A stretch of 31,492 bases of DNA from a virus: positions 1-31,492 of the IMG/VR virus record IMGVR_UViG_3300032893_000218, one strand, 5' to 3'. A program made the translations under genes and the position numbers. Shown here piece by piece: positions 8,077 to 15,558 of this stretch; the first letter of the stretch is position 1; every line of letters begins with the position of its first letter. The notes under the pieces were generated by a model that saw only the letters and a list, made by a program, of their open reading frames with translations, had not been told where the DNA came from and searched no databases.

Positions 8077-8113
8077 AAAAAAGGGAGAACTAAGCAAACT
8101 GCTTAATTCTCCC
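8077..8113 (-). terminator. Terminator-like hairpin between promoter and protease gene
   Basis: On the minus strand the arm GGGAGAATTAAGC pairs with GCTTAGTTCTCCC across a short loop (one mismatch) and is followed at once by TTTTTT, the signature of an intrinsic terminator. It lies about 60 bases downstream of the promoter at 8170-8197 and ends only a few bases before the ribosome site of the protease gene. It therefore acts either as an attenuator of the head operon or as a terminator that must be overridden. Confidence 0.75.
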
Positions 8114-8135
8114 TAACGGATTTTTTCTCACTAAG
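8111..8135 (-). promoter_or_regulatory. Conserved leader box, copy 1
   Basis: On the minus strand this reads CTTAGTGAGAAAAAATCC followed by GTTAGGG. The same 25 bases with one change occur at 19143-19167, at the same place relative to promoter and hairpin. The final GGG is the start of the terminator stem. It is not part of the promoter and is not coding, so conservation implies an RNA- or protein-binding role in the leader. Confidence 0.6.
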
Positions 8136-8169
8136 GTGAATTATACTTATGAAGAAGTATCTATTCCTT

Positions 8170-8197
8170 ATTTTACTACCAATTTAACTTTTGTCAA
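8170..8197 (-). promoter_or_regulatory. Sigma-70-type promoter for the head operon
   Basis: TTGACA (8192-8197) and TAAAAT (8170-8175) are separated by 16 bases on the minus strand. The spacer ends TTGGTAG, nearly identical to the promoter at 19190-19217. A 6-bp hairpin, ATACTT/AAGTAT, lies just after the expected start site and could protect the 5' end of the transcript. It would drive protease/scaffold and the genes to its left. Confidence 0.75.
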
Positions 8198-8205
8198 GCA
8201 AAATG

Positions 8206-8376
8206 TTAAATTTTTATGATAGGTTCTATTTTTTCTTTTTTATCTTCTTCAATACGTTCCGATTCATGTTTTTCAATTATTCCTTTCCCATCACGTGCTT
8301 TTATAAGAATAGTTCCATATTGAAGATTTGCTATAGCCTGTTGTAATTCTTTTATTTGAAATGGTGTTAGTTGCAT
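8206..8376 (-). CDS. Small DUF2292-like protein
   Basis: A 56-residue protein starting at ATG 8376 and overlapping the previous gene by ten bases. 'LQQAIANLQYGTILIKARDG' followed by 'KGIIEKHESERI' fits the short DUF2292 pattern: 'l..al..i.yGsv.i.v.dg.v..ie..ekiR'. Members are small proteins of unknown role found in Firmicutes and their phages. It is the last gene before the head-operon promoter and has no terminator of its own. Confidence 0.6.
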   Translation of the reverse strand: MQLTPFQIKELQQAIANLQYGTILIKARDGKGIIEKHESERIEEDKKEKIEPIIKI

Positions 8377-8558
8377 ATTTTGTCCATTTCAATAATATCT
8401 ATATCTTTCTCATTATACCAATTTGCCGTATTATCATTTTTTTCTATATCTGGTATGTTTTCTATTTCTTTTTCTATTCGTTTTAATAAATCTATGTTTT
8501 TGTCAGATAATATATTTTTTAAATCATTTATATCTATAGAATTTTCTTTTTCTTTCAT
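8367..8558 (-). CDS. Small highly charged protein, unknown function
   Basis: A 63-residue protein, acidic and Asn/Lys/Ile-rich ('LKNILSDKNIDLLKRIEKEI' then 'ENIPDIEKNDNTANWYNEKD'), predicted largely helical. The ATG at 8558 follows the radical SAM stop by a few bases, with AAGGAATTTAC upstream as ribosome site. The gene overlaps the DUF2292-like gene. I recognise no family. Placement at the end of the sugar/radical SAM cargo block suggests it belongs to that transcription unit. Confidence 0.55.
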   Translation of the reverse strand: MKEKENSIDINDLKNILSDKNIDLLKRIEKEIENIPDIEKNDNTANWYNEKDIDIIEMDKICN

Positions 8559-8567
8559 GTAAATTCC

Positions 8568-9632
8568 TTATATAAAATTAATATGTTTTGGTTCTTTTTT
8601 AATACAATAATTAATAAATTCATTTTTATTTTCAAACATACAGGGTAATCTACATTGCCGCATCGGATTATGTTTAAAATAAAAATCTTTTTTTTCATTA
8701 CTATTCCAAAGTTCTTTAAATGTTTGATTATTTAAATCACCAATATAACCTAAATCATTATATGCTAAGGTACAACAAGTATATACTTTAAAATCAGCTC
8801 CAATATAAATAACTAAATCTTTCATGGGACAATTATTATAATCTTGTTTTTTATTAAACATATTCCCAATTCTATCATCAAACAAATTAAAAACATCAAA
8901 TTTATTATCTGCTAAAATTTTAGCTTTTTGAGACAATATTTTAGCTTCTTTAAAAAAAGAATTAAAATAATTAAATCCTTCAGGTTGAAATGCAGCAGAG
9001 ATACGTACGTTATCTACGCCAATATCTTTAAACATTTTAACCGCATCATATATTTCTTTATAGTTTTCTTGACAAACGACAAAACCTATCCCTATTATTG
9101 TATCATTGCTTTTATTTTTTATTAATTTTTTAATATTTTCAATCATTTTATCATAATGAAATTCTGGAGCATTTTTTAATTTACAATAAGTTTCTTTTGA
9201 ATAAGCATCAACTGAAATTCTTATCCATTTAGATTTGTTTAATATTTCAATCAATTTATCATTTAATAATATTCCATTAGTTACTAAAGCTAAATCCATA
9301 TTATTATCTATTGTTTTTTGAAATATTTCGTTTATATTCGGATGACACAATGGTTCTCCACCACCTGTATATTGAATGGCTTTTATATTACATTTATATA
9401 AGCAATCCAATAGACTTAATATTTTATCAGTTGGTATATAATCCTTTTCATTAAAATGCTGATTAGACTCATTTCCTGTAATTCTATACGCACAAAATTT
9501 GCATTTTTGATTGCAAAAATTAGTAGGAATTAAATGAACTTGAATTGGATATAAAAAATCTTTATTTTTTAATCTATTTATTATTTCTGGATGATGTATT
9601 AATTTATATGGACTATATTCATCTTTTATCAT
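8568..9632 (-). CDS. Radical SAM enzyme with SPASM-like C-terminus
   Basis: A 354-residue protein. 'NFCNQKCKFCAYRITG' gives the radical SAM CxxxCxxC cluster (Cys40, 44, 47), and 'YTGGGEPLCHP' is the GGE motif that binds the SAM amino group. 'LVTNGILL' and 'IRISVDAYSKETY' are further barrel strands. The C-terminus has spaced Cys residues ('NNCPMKD', 'VYTCCTLAY', 'QCRLPCMFEN') typical of SPASM/twitch auxiliary Fe-S domains. Relatives modify peptides, sugars or tRNA; the substrate cannot be read from the sequence. The start has AAAAAAGGATGATTAAAT upstream. Neighbours are glycosyltransferases and a methyltransferase, so a role in building or altering a virion or cell-surface glycan is possible but inferred. 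Confidence 0.8.
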   Translation of the reverse strand: MIKDEYSPYKLIHHPEIINRLKNKDFLYPIQVHLIPTNFCNQKCKFCAYRITGNESNQHFNEKDYIPTDKILSLLDCLYKCNIKAIQYTGGGEPLCHPNINEIFQKTIDNNMDLALVTNGILLNDKLIEILNKSKWIRISVDAYSKETYCKLKNAPEFHYDKMIENIKKLIKNKSNDTIIGIGFVVCQENYKEIYDAVKMFKDIGVDNVRISAAFQPEGFNYFNSFFKEAKILSQKAKILADNKFDVFNLFDDRIGNMFNKKQDYNNCPMKDLVIYIGADFKVYTCCTLAYNDLGYIGDLNNQTFKELWNSNEKKDFYFKHNPMRQCRLPCMFENKNEFINYCIKKEPKHINFI

Positions 9633-9734
9633 ATTTAATCATCCTTTTTTACTACATTCGGTTATTGTTGCATTATATTTATTCTCCATTTTTTTTAAAT
9701 AAATATTTCGTTTAATAATACTTATTATAAGTAC

Positions 9735-9878
9735 TCAATTAATAGAACAATATATAGAAACTAAAATAATGCCTCCAATAAATTTAAATACAGTTCCATG
9801 AAATGTAATTAATCTAAAAATAAAATATATTGGACCTAAAATAATAATGCTCAATAAAAGTATTCCTAAAATACCCAT
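9735..9878 (-). CDS. Small membrane peptide, possibly truncated by an in-frame TGA
   Basis: A 47-residue reading from ATG 9878: 'MGILGILLLSIIILGPIYFI' then 'FRLITFHGTVFKFIGGIILV' and a short end. There are two hydrophobic segments, so it is probably a membrane hairpin. After the TGA at 9735-9737 the same frame stays open for 32 more codons to 9639 ('IKRNIYLKKMENKYNATITE' 'CSKKG'), ending right at the radical SAM ribosome site. The natural protein may thus be 79 residues with a nonsense mutation. No clear ribosome site precedes the ATG; AAAAGG lies further upstream at the end of the glycosyltransferase gene. This explains most of the 270-base gap. Confidence 0.45.
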   Translation of the reverse strand: MGILGILLLSIIILGPIYFIFRLITFHGTVFKFIGGIILVSIYCSIN

Positions 9879-9903
9879 AATTATAAATTGAATAATTTTT
9901 ATA

Positions 9904-12900
9904 TTATCGATCCTTTTCAGTTTTATTTAAAACATATGCACTATTATTTTGTCCAATATGTTTACAAATGTCTTTAGGAAAATATGCTACAAAATAACCT
10001 TTTTCATGAAAACGTTTTGAAAATTCCCATTCAACCAATTTTGATTCTTTTAATTTCCCTAAAGGTTTAATATCTCTAAATAATTGTATGCCCGGATTAA
10101 GATTCCAGCCAATCCAAGCAGGCTTTCCTTCTTTATCTTTTGAATATTTATTATAATTATATTTATAATATTCGATATTGTCAATCTTTAATAATTTTTG
10201 TCCGACTGCCCCATTATCTCCCCATCTGAAAACAAATTCCTTGATTGATTGATCGTTATCCATTATTTGTAATGCTTTTCTGATAAAATTATCTTTTACA
10301 ACAAATTCCCAATCATCTTCACATTGAAACCAATAATCAGTCTTAATCTCATCAAATAATATATTTATACTTTTCCCATGTCCTTTGTCTATTTCTGTTT
10401 TTTCAATAAATTTATATGGTTTACCCGTTTTATTTAAAATAGCAATCATTCTTGATATATCAGATTCACTTGAACAATCGTCTACGACGATCAAATCTTG
10501 AATTAAATCTAAATCTAAACAATTATCAAAAAACGATTTTATGGTTCTTTCAAATAAATCATATCTTTTACAAGTTGTAAATGTCATTGTCATTTTAATA
10601 TCTGTTTGATATAGTTTGTCCAATAGTCCCCATTGTTTTCCGACATTTCTTTTAATTATGCCTTTTCTTTCATTATATAACTTTTTATTATATTCAACTC
10701 TTTTTTTTATTTCTTCATCTGAATCTTGATGGTTAAATATTCTATCATGCCATAAATGAATTATAAAGGCATCTACTTTTAAATATTTATTGCCATTTAA
10801 TATAAGTCTATCCATCATATCAGTATCATCGTATGCAATACCTATAAAATCCTCATCATATCCGCCTATTTCCAACCATTCAGATTTTCTGAATCCCATC
10901 ATAAATGGCAATAAGGTATTTAAATCTGCACATTCTTTTTCAATAATGTTTTCTGTCATTTCTCCTTTTTTAAGATATACCATTAATTTATTATAAGCAT
11001 CATCTTTTGCATGATTAGGTATAGTCATTATTTTATTTTCTAATATTAAAGGTCTAATAAAATTATCTACTGTTTCATTAAAAGAATAAATTTCAGCGCA
11101 CATCATTATAATATAATCACCATTAGATTGTTTCACACCAATATTTAAAGCATAGCTGGGACAACGCCAATAATCAGGATTCTTTTTTGTTATCCATGTT
11201 TCAATATATTTTACATTTTTATAATTACCGATTAAATCTTTTATTTCTTTTTCATCATTGCCTTCATCTAATATTAATATTTCATAATCATAATTTTTTT
11301 CAATATTTTGTTTTGATAATGATTCAAGATTCCATTTCAAAAGATTTGTTCTATGAAATGTTGTAATAATAATACTTATTTTAGGTTTATCAATTTCTTG
11401 ATATGGGGATTTCGAAAATATTTCTTTTTTTTCATTTTCCATTTGTTCCGGGATAAGATTCATTCCGACATTAATATTTTGATCATTATAAACATAGAGA
11501 ACTTTATCAATGAATTTAGAATGCTTATTTCCTGCCATTTCAAGCATTGGAGTCATAAAAGCAACGTCATCGGATCTATAATATTCACCTTTAGAATTTT
11601 TCAAATCATCTTCTTTTATATTCTTCCATAATTTATATTTAAATGTTTTTAGATGCGATGTTAACCATTTACCATTTTTGCGAATAGATTTTGTATCAAC
11701 TTTTTGACAATAATTTGAATAAGTTTTACTTGTCGGCTCAAATTGTCCATAAGTTATCCAAACATTATCTTTATTATAAACATCATTTAAATATGATAAT
11801 ACATTATTATCCGAAAGCCAATCATCACCATCCACCATAATAATTATATCTTCATCATCTTTACATATTTCATATATTCCAATTTGTATGTTTTTTAATT
11901 TAGAATTATTTAAAACATTTTTAAACATAATATTATTTTCATTATGATTAAATCCTTCGCTATACATTTCGACATTACTGTTATTTATAATAATCCAATC
12001 CCAATTTTTATAAGTTTGATTTTTAATAGATTCATAACATTTCATGAAATAATCGTGATCTCTTTTATCAAATGAATTTATCGTTGTAATTATTTTAAAT
12101 TTATTTTCTTTAAATTGTTTATAATAAACATCAAGATATGAAGTAAGCGTATTATTATATTTATGATAATTATTTTCATTTAAATTATTGATATATTTTT
12201 CTGCTAATTTATGCCCTGCGTACCAATGTAATCCTATGCTATTTTCAGGGATAGAATTGCATTCATTGAATATCTTTTCAATGTTTAAAGAATCATAAGG
12301 ATATACAATATCCATATCTATATTTTCATATCGATATGATTCTAAGACTTTAATATTATTAAAATTAAATTTTGCAAACAAATCCGGTCCGGCGGATTGA
12401 TATTCATGAATCTTAAAATTTGCTTTGGCATAATCAAATAAATTTTTGAAAAATACATTTTCTGGGGCAGACATTAAAAATCCGCATGAATGATAACCGT
12501 TATTAAAGCATAGCCATAAAGATTTATTATAATATTTGATTTGATTTTTATTAAATGCGGTCATTGGCTTTATATAAATTATATCATTATCAGACCATAG
12601 CCCGCCTAATTTCCATAATAAAAACCAGCGAATAAAATCTGATTTGAAATTTTCCGGTATGTCTACAGGAATATTAACAGATTTAAAATCAAATGGCTTT
12701 ATCTTAATTTCTGGATAATTTTTTCGCATATAATCAAAATAATCAGGAGTATTTATTTTATAATCTTGCTCGCCTGTCTTCCAGGTGATAGAGCCTTCAT
12801 AATGATTCATTGGAACATATAATCTTATTTCCCAGTCAGGATTAAGTTTGTGAAAAGAAACCATTGACATCATACGCAAATAAGGCAATGTTTTATTGCC

Positions 12901-13143
12901 CCAATAAAAACTGCATATTTTAGGAATGTTTAATAGTTTCCATTCTTGCCCGTTGTCAAATTCATCAATTGAATTTTCTTTTATTATCTTTAAATCTCTC
13001 GGATAGGCTTGTGTTAATTGCATCGCTCGATTAAGATCAATCATTACTTCATCATTATGAGCAAGGTTTATTTTCCTATTATTTATATCGACAATACCTG
13101 AGTATGTAGATTTACCATAATTTTTAATTTTTACCGATGGCAT
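9904..13143 (-). CDS. Four-domain glycosyltransferase
   Basis: A 1079-residue protein. Residues 1-50 form a small beta-type phage module ('MPSVKIKNYGKSTYSGIVDI'). Residues about 70-340 resemble the DXD-sugar-binding/OCH1-like family, with 'RWFLLWKLGGLWSDNDIIYI' (DND at 185-187). Residues 348-570 are a GT-A family 2-type domain with 'IIIMVDGDDWLSD' (DGD at 438-440). Residues 588-845 are a second GT2-like domain ('ISIIITTFHRTNLLKWNLES'), in which the DXD position reads 'IIMMCAEIYS' and may be degenerate. Residues 849-1079 are a third ('MTFTTCKRYDLFERTIKSFF', 'WFQCEDDWEF') that is closely similar to the separate enzyme at 13777-14526. Such an array suggests stepwise assembly of an oligosaccharide on a virion protein, DNA or host glycan. 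Acceptor and sugars are unknown. Confidence 0.8.
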   Translation of the reverse strand: MPSVKIKNYGKSTYSGIVDINNRKINLAHNDEVMIDLNRAMQLTQAYPRDLKIIKENSIDEFDNGQEWKLLNIPKICSFYWGNKTLPYLRMMSMVSFHKLNPDWEIRLYVPMNHYEGSITWKTGEQDYKINTPDYFDYMRKNYPEIKIKPFDFKSVNIPVDIPENFKSDFIRWFLLWKLGGLWSDNDIIYIKPMTAFNKNQIKYYNKSLWLCFNNGYHSCGFLMSAPENVFFKNLFDYAKANFKIHEYQSAGPDLFAKFNFNNIKVLESYRYENIDMDIVYPYDSLNIEKIFNECNSIPENSIGLHWYAGHKLAEKYINNLNENNYHKYNNTLTSYLDVYYKQFKENKFKIITTINSFDKRDHDYFMKCYESIKNQTYKNWDWIIINNSNVEMYSEGFNHNENNIMFKNVLNNSKLKNIQIGIYEICKDDEDIIIMVDGDDWLSDNNVLSYLNDVYNKDNVWITYGQFEPTSKTYSNYCQKVDTKSIRKNGKWLTSHLKTFKYKLWKNIKEDDLKNSKGEYYRSDDVAFMTPMLEMAGNKHSKFIDKVLYVYNDQNINVGMNLIPEQMENEKKEIFSKSPYQEIDKPKISIIITTFHRTNLLKWNLESLSKQNIEKNYDYEILILDEGNDEKEIKDLIGNYKNVKYIETWITKKNPDYWRCPSYALNIGVKQSNGDYIIMMCAEIYSFNETVDNFIRPLILENKIMTIPNHAKDDAYNKLMVYLKKGEMTENIIEKECADLNTLLPFMMGFRKSEWLEIGGYDEDFIGIAYDDTDMMDRLILNGNKYLKVDAFIIHLWHDRIFNHQDSDEEIKKRVEYNKKLYNERKGIIKRNVGKQWGLLDKLYQTDIKMTMTFTTCKRYDLFERTIKSFFDNCLDLDLIQDLIVVDDCSSESDISRMIAILNKTGKPYKFIEKTEIDKGHGKSINILFDEIKTDYWFQCEDDWEFVVKDNFIRKALQIMDNDQSIKEFVFRWGDNGAVGQKLLKIDNIEYYKYNYNKYSKDKEGKPAWIGWNLNPGIQLFRDIKPLGKLKESKLVEWEFSKRFHEKGYFVAYFPKDICKHIGQNNSAYVLNKTEKDR

Positions 13144-13150
13144 TTATTTT

Positions 13151-13780
13151 TTATCTCCTATATTTTATAGCATACCATAAGGTATTGATTCCTTCAAATG
13201 ATAATGGTTCTGATAACCAAACAAATTTACCATATTTATCAAATATGCTTTTCATAAACTCTGGGCTTCTTCCGATAGCGCCACACATTTGCATTTCATC
13301 ATTGACCGGTTTTTCATCCATATTATTCCCATCTTTTGCGCTTGCAAATTGCATGGCAAATACTCCCGTTTTGTTTAAGCATGGCATCATCATTTTTATT
13401 TGATAATTTAAATCTTCATTATTCATGTGCTGTGAAACAAGATGAGAAATTATTAAATCAAAATAATCTTGCGGTATTTTATCATAATTTTCTGGCGTAT
13501 AACCTTCGATTATAATTCCTTCCATTTTGTCGATTGCTTTTTGTGAAATATCGGCAGCGTAAATATTATCAGTTATATTTTTTAATTGTTTAATATCATT
13601 CCCGCTTCCAATACCTATAACTAAAACTTTCATGTCTATTTTAAAAGTTGTATCTAATAATTGATGAATTTCTTTAAATGGCTGATTAGATAACCAATAT
13701 TCACAATTCATTCCATTTTGTTTCATGTCAGTATTTGAATATTCGTAGTTCATTTCCCAGAAATCTTTTATTTTATTCAT
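13151..13780 (-). CDS. SAM-dependent class I methyltransferase
   Basis: A 209-residue protein. 'MKVLVIGIGSGNDIKQLKNI' is motif I (the Gly-rich SAM loop), 'IYAADISQKAIDKM' carries the acidic residue for the ribose, and 'FDLIISHLVSQHMNNEDL' matches the post-motif/motif IV region of small-molecule and sugar methyltransferases. 'MMPCLNKTGVFAMQFAS' is the next strand. No target-recognition domain or DPPY/NPPY motif is present, so DNA methylation is unlikely. Lying between two glycosyltransferase genes and overlapping one (ATGA), it probably methylates the sugar or the glycosyl acceptor. The substrate is inferred from context only. Confidence 0.75.
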   Translation of the reverse strand: MNKIKDFWEMNYEYSNTDMKQNGMNCEYWLSNQPFKEIHQLLDTTFKIDMKVLVIGIGSGNDIKQLKNITDNIYAADISQKAIDKMEGIIIEGYTPENYDKIPQDYFDLIISHLVSQHMNNEDLNYQIKMMMPCLNKTGVFAMQFASAKDGNNMDEKPVNDEMQMCGAIGRSPEFMKSIFDKYGKFVWLSEPLSFEGINTLWYAIKYRR

Positions 13781-14526
13781 TTATTTGTTCCATTTAAAAC
13801 ATACGCACTATTCCCAGTTCCTAAATGTTCGCAATAGTTAATCGGGAAATATGCTATTCGATAGCCAGCTTTCCAGAATTGCCTTGAATAATTAAATTCA
13901 AAGCATGGCTCACCGATTGGAAACTTTCCAAGTTTTCTTATTTCCTTAAAGTTCCAAATTGCCGGATTGAGATTCCAACCGCACCAGGCAGATCGACCTT
14001 GCGAATCTCTATTATGGCATCCGGTATATTCATATTTGATATAATCAAAATCATTAATATTTTTATATTTGGAATTTTCAAAATATCCTCTTGTTAATTT
14101 TTGGTCAATTGCCATAATATCAGTTGTTCTCAAAAGGACTTGTTTTATTGATGGATCATTATTCATTATCGCAATAGATTTTGTTATGTAAAAATCGGGT
14201 TTAATAAAAAGCCAGTCATCTTCTAACATAAGAATATAATCAGAGGCTATCATATCATACATAATATTTAAACTTTGAGGATGACCTTTATCAGATTCTT
14301 TTTTTTCTTTAATTATATATGGAATATTTATTTTGTTTAAAATGTAATTCATTTCTTGAATATCTTCATTTATCGAATTATCATCAATTAAAATAATATT
14401 TGAAATAAACATTTTGTCTAAACAATTATCAAATAATGATTTGATTGTTTTTTTAAAAAGTTCTAATCTTTTACATGTTATCAAACACAAAGTTATTTTA
14501 TCCAATTTTAAATATTTCCCATCCAT
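13777..14526 (-). CDS. GT2-type glycosyltransferase, paralogue of the last domain of the 1079-aa enzyme
   Basis: A 249-residue single-domain GT-A enzyme. 'ITLCLITCKRLELFKKTIKS' opens the nucleotide-sugar fold, 'IILIDDNSINED' is the usual second strand, and 'YILMLEDDWLFIKPD' carries the acidic metal-binding motif. 'SAWCGWNLNPAIWNFKEIRK' and 'YFPINYCEHLGTGNSAYVLN' align well by eye with residues 849-1079 of the neighbouring 1079-residue protein, pointing to duplication. The start ATG lies inside a truncated GIY-YIG frame (14498-14668). The weak upstream sequence suggests either coupling to that frame or a reduced expression level. Confidence 0.75.
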   Translation of the reverse strand: MDGKYLKLDKITLCLITCKRLELFKKTIKSLFDNCLDKMFISNIILIDDNSINEDIQEMNYILNKINIPYIIKEKKESDKGHPQSLNIMYDMIASDYILMLEDDWLFIKPDFYITKSIAIMNNDPSIKQVLLRTTDIMAIDQKLTRGYFENSKYKNINDFDYIKYEYTGCHNRDSQGRSAWCGWNLNPAIWNFKEIRKLGKFPIGEPCFEFNYSRQFWKAGYRIAYFPINYCEHLGTGNSAYVLNGTNK

Positions 14527-14668
14527 ATTTTTTAATTGCTTTTATAATAAGAATACCACTACCCCAATATTTTTTAAAAATATTTCTTGAATATTGTCCA
14601 ATATAAATTTTATTATTTAATAGATTTGTTATTTTATAAATTATAAATTTTTGAGGATTACAGGTCAT
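14498..14668 (-). pseudogene. Truncated GIY-YIG endonuclease
   Basis: A 56-codon frame from ATG 14668, with GGGAGCAAAGA as ribosome site, reads 'FIIYKITNLLNNKIYIGQYS' then 'KKYWGSGILIIKAIKKYGWE'. The first part is the GIY-YIG strand pair, and the second is the 'yyGSG..l..AikKyG..nF' helix of phage homing endonucleases. The frame stops soon after, in the first codons of the glycosyltransferase gene, so the catalytic Glu and DNA-binding regions are missing. It looks like a gene cut off by the insertion of the sugar cluster. Its N-terminus resembles the remnant at 5306-5398. Confidence 0.65.
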
Positions 14669-14703
14669 TCTTTGCTCCCATAATTTTTATGCGATGTCGC
14701 ATA

Positions 14704-15555
14704 TTATTTAAATTTGATAAACAGTAGTAATGCAAGACAGATGCTTGCCAAAAGTTCAATCGTAAATGATGGTATAAAAAAATATATCATCAATAAAGTT
14801 CCAGAAAATAATTCCTTTTTTTCATTAATGATTATATCGGAATTATTTAATAGTGTCAACTTATTATTTTTCAATTTTTGCAATTCATTATCTTTTTCAA
14901 TTATTTTATTTTCAAAGCCGTTTTTGCCATTAAGATTCCAATAATAAAAAGCATATTGTTTGTCATCTTTATCCGTCACGGAAAGTATTTGCCTCTGTCT
15001 ATCCCGTTCGGTTTTTAATGACGTCAATTCATCATTCAAGGTTTTAATGTTGTCATCAATATTGTTTAATTGAACATTGTCCTTTTTAGTTTGAATCATG
15101 GATTTTGAATAAATATTCTTATCCTGATATTTATCATATTGATAATATAATATTGTCGCCGTATTAAATACAAATAGAAGTAAATATAAAAATAAAAATA
15201 ACCAACTTAATCCATTTTTTTTAATCCAGAAAAATATCCATACTTCAAAAGCGACTATAGCCATAATCATAAAAGCAAATGAACATATAAAAGCGTCGAT
15301 TGGTTCTTTACTTTTTAAATTGCCATAATAATTATATTTAATGCCTATATAAATAAAAGCGATTCCGACAAGTCCTATAATGATTTTGAAAATAACAAAC
15401 ATTATTGAAATATTTTTTTGCTTCTTTTTTTGTTCTTTTGGCTTTTGTGACGACGTCGTCAGTTCGGGTTCAAATATGTCTGGAATAATTTCGGGCATTA
15501 TTTCTGAACTCATTTTTTCTTCTTCTTTCTTTTCGTTGGGATATTCTCTAATCAT
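14704..15555 (-). CDS. Membrane protein with coiled coil, unknown function
   Basis: A 283-residue protein. After a charged N-terminus (Glu/Lys-rich to residue 48), hydrophobic segments occur at about 49-74, 86-110 and 116-137, and a fourth at 251-280. Between the third and fourth is a heptad-like region ('LNNIDDNIKTLNDELTSLKT' and 'NKIIEKDNELQKLKNNKLTL'), suggesting a coiled coil outside or inside the membrane. The start could also be the ATG at residue 15 ('MSSEIMPEIIPD'); neither has a clear GGAG. No family recognised. Lying straight after the MuF gene, it might act in superinfection exclusion, DNA entry or anchoring of head parts, but this is speculative. Confidence 0.6.
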   Translation of the reverse strand: MIREYPNEKKEEEKMSSEIMPEIIPDIFEPELTTSSQKPKEQKKKQKNISIMFVIFKIIIGLVGIAFIYIGIKYNYYGNLKSKEPIDAFICSFAFMIMAIVAFEVWIFFWIKKNGLSWLFLFLYLLLFVFNTATILYYQYDKYQDKNIYSKSMIQTKKDNVQLNNIDDNIKTLNDELTSLKTERDRQRQILSVTDKDDKQYAFYYWNLNGKNGFENKIIEKDNELQKLKNNKLTLLNNSDIIINEKKELFSGTLLMIYFFIPSFTIELLASICLALLLFIKFK

Positions 15556-15558
15556 AAT

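Noticed and set aside
14689-14702. Inverted repeat ATGCGA CA TCGCAT before the GIY-YIG fragment
   Set aside because: Two-base loop cannot form a stable hairpin, no T-run and no promoter nearby; could be chance or a protein site, not enough to call.
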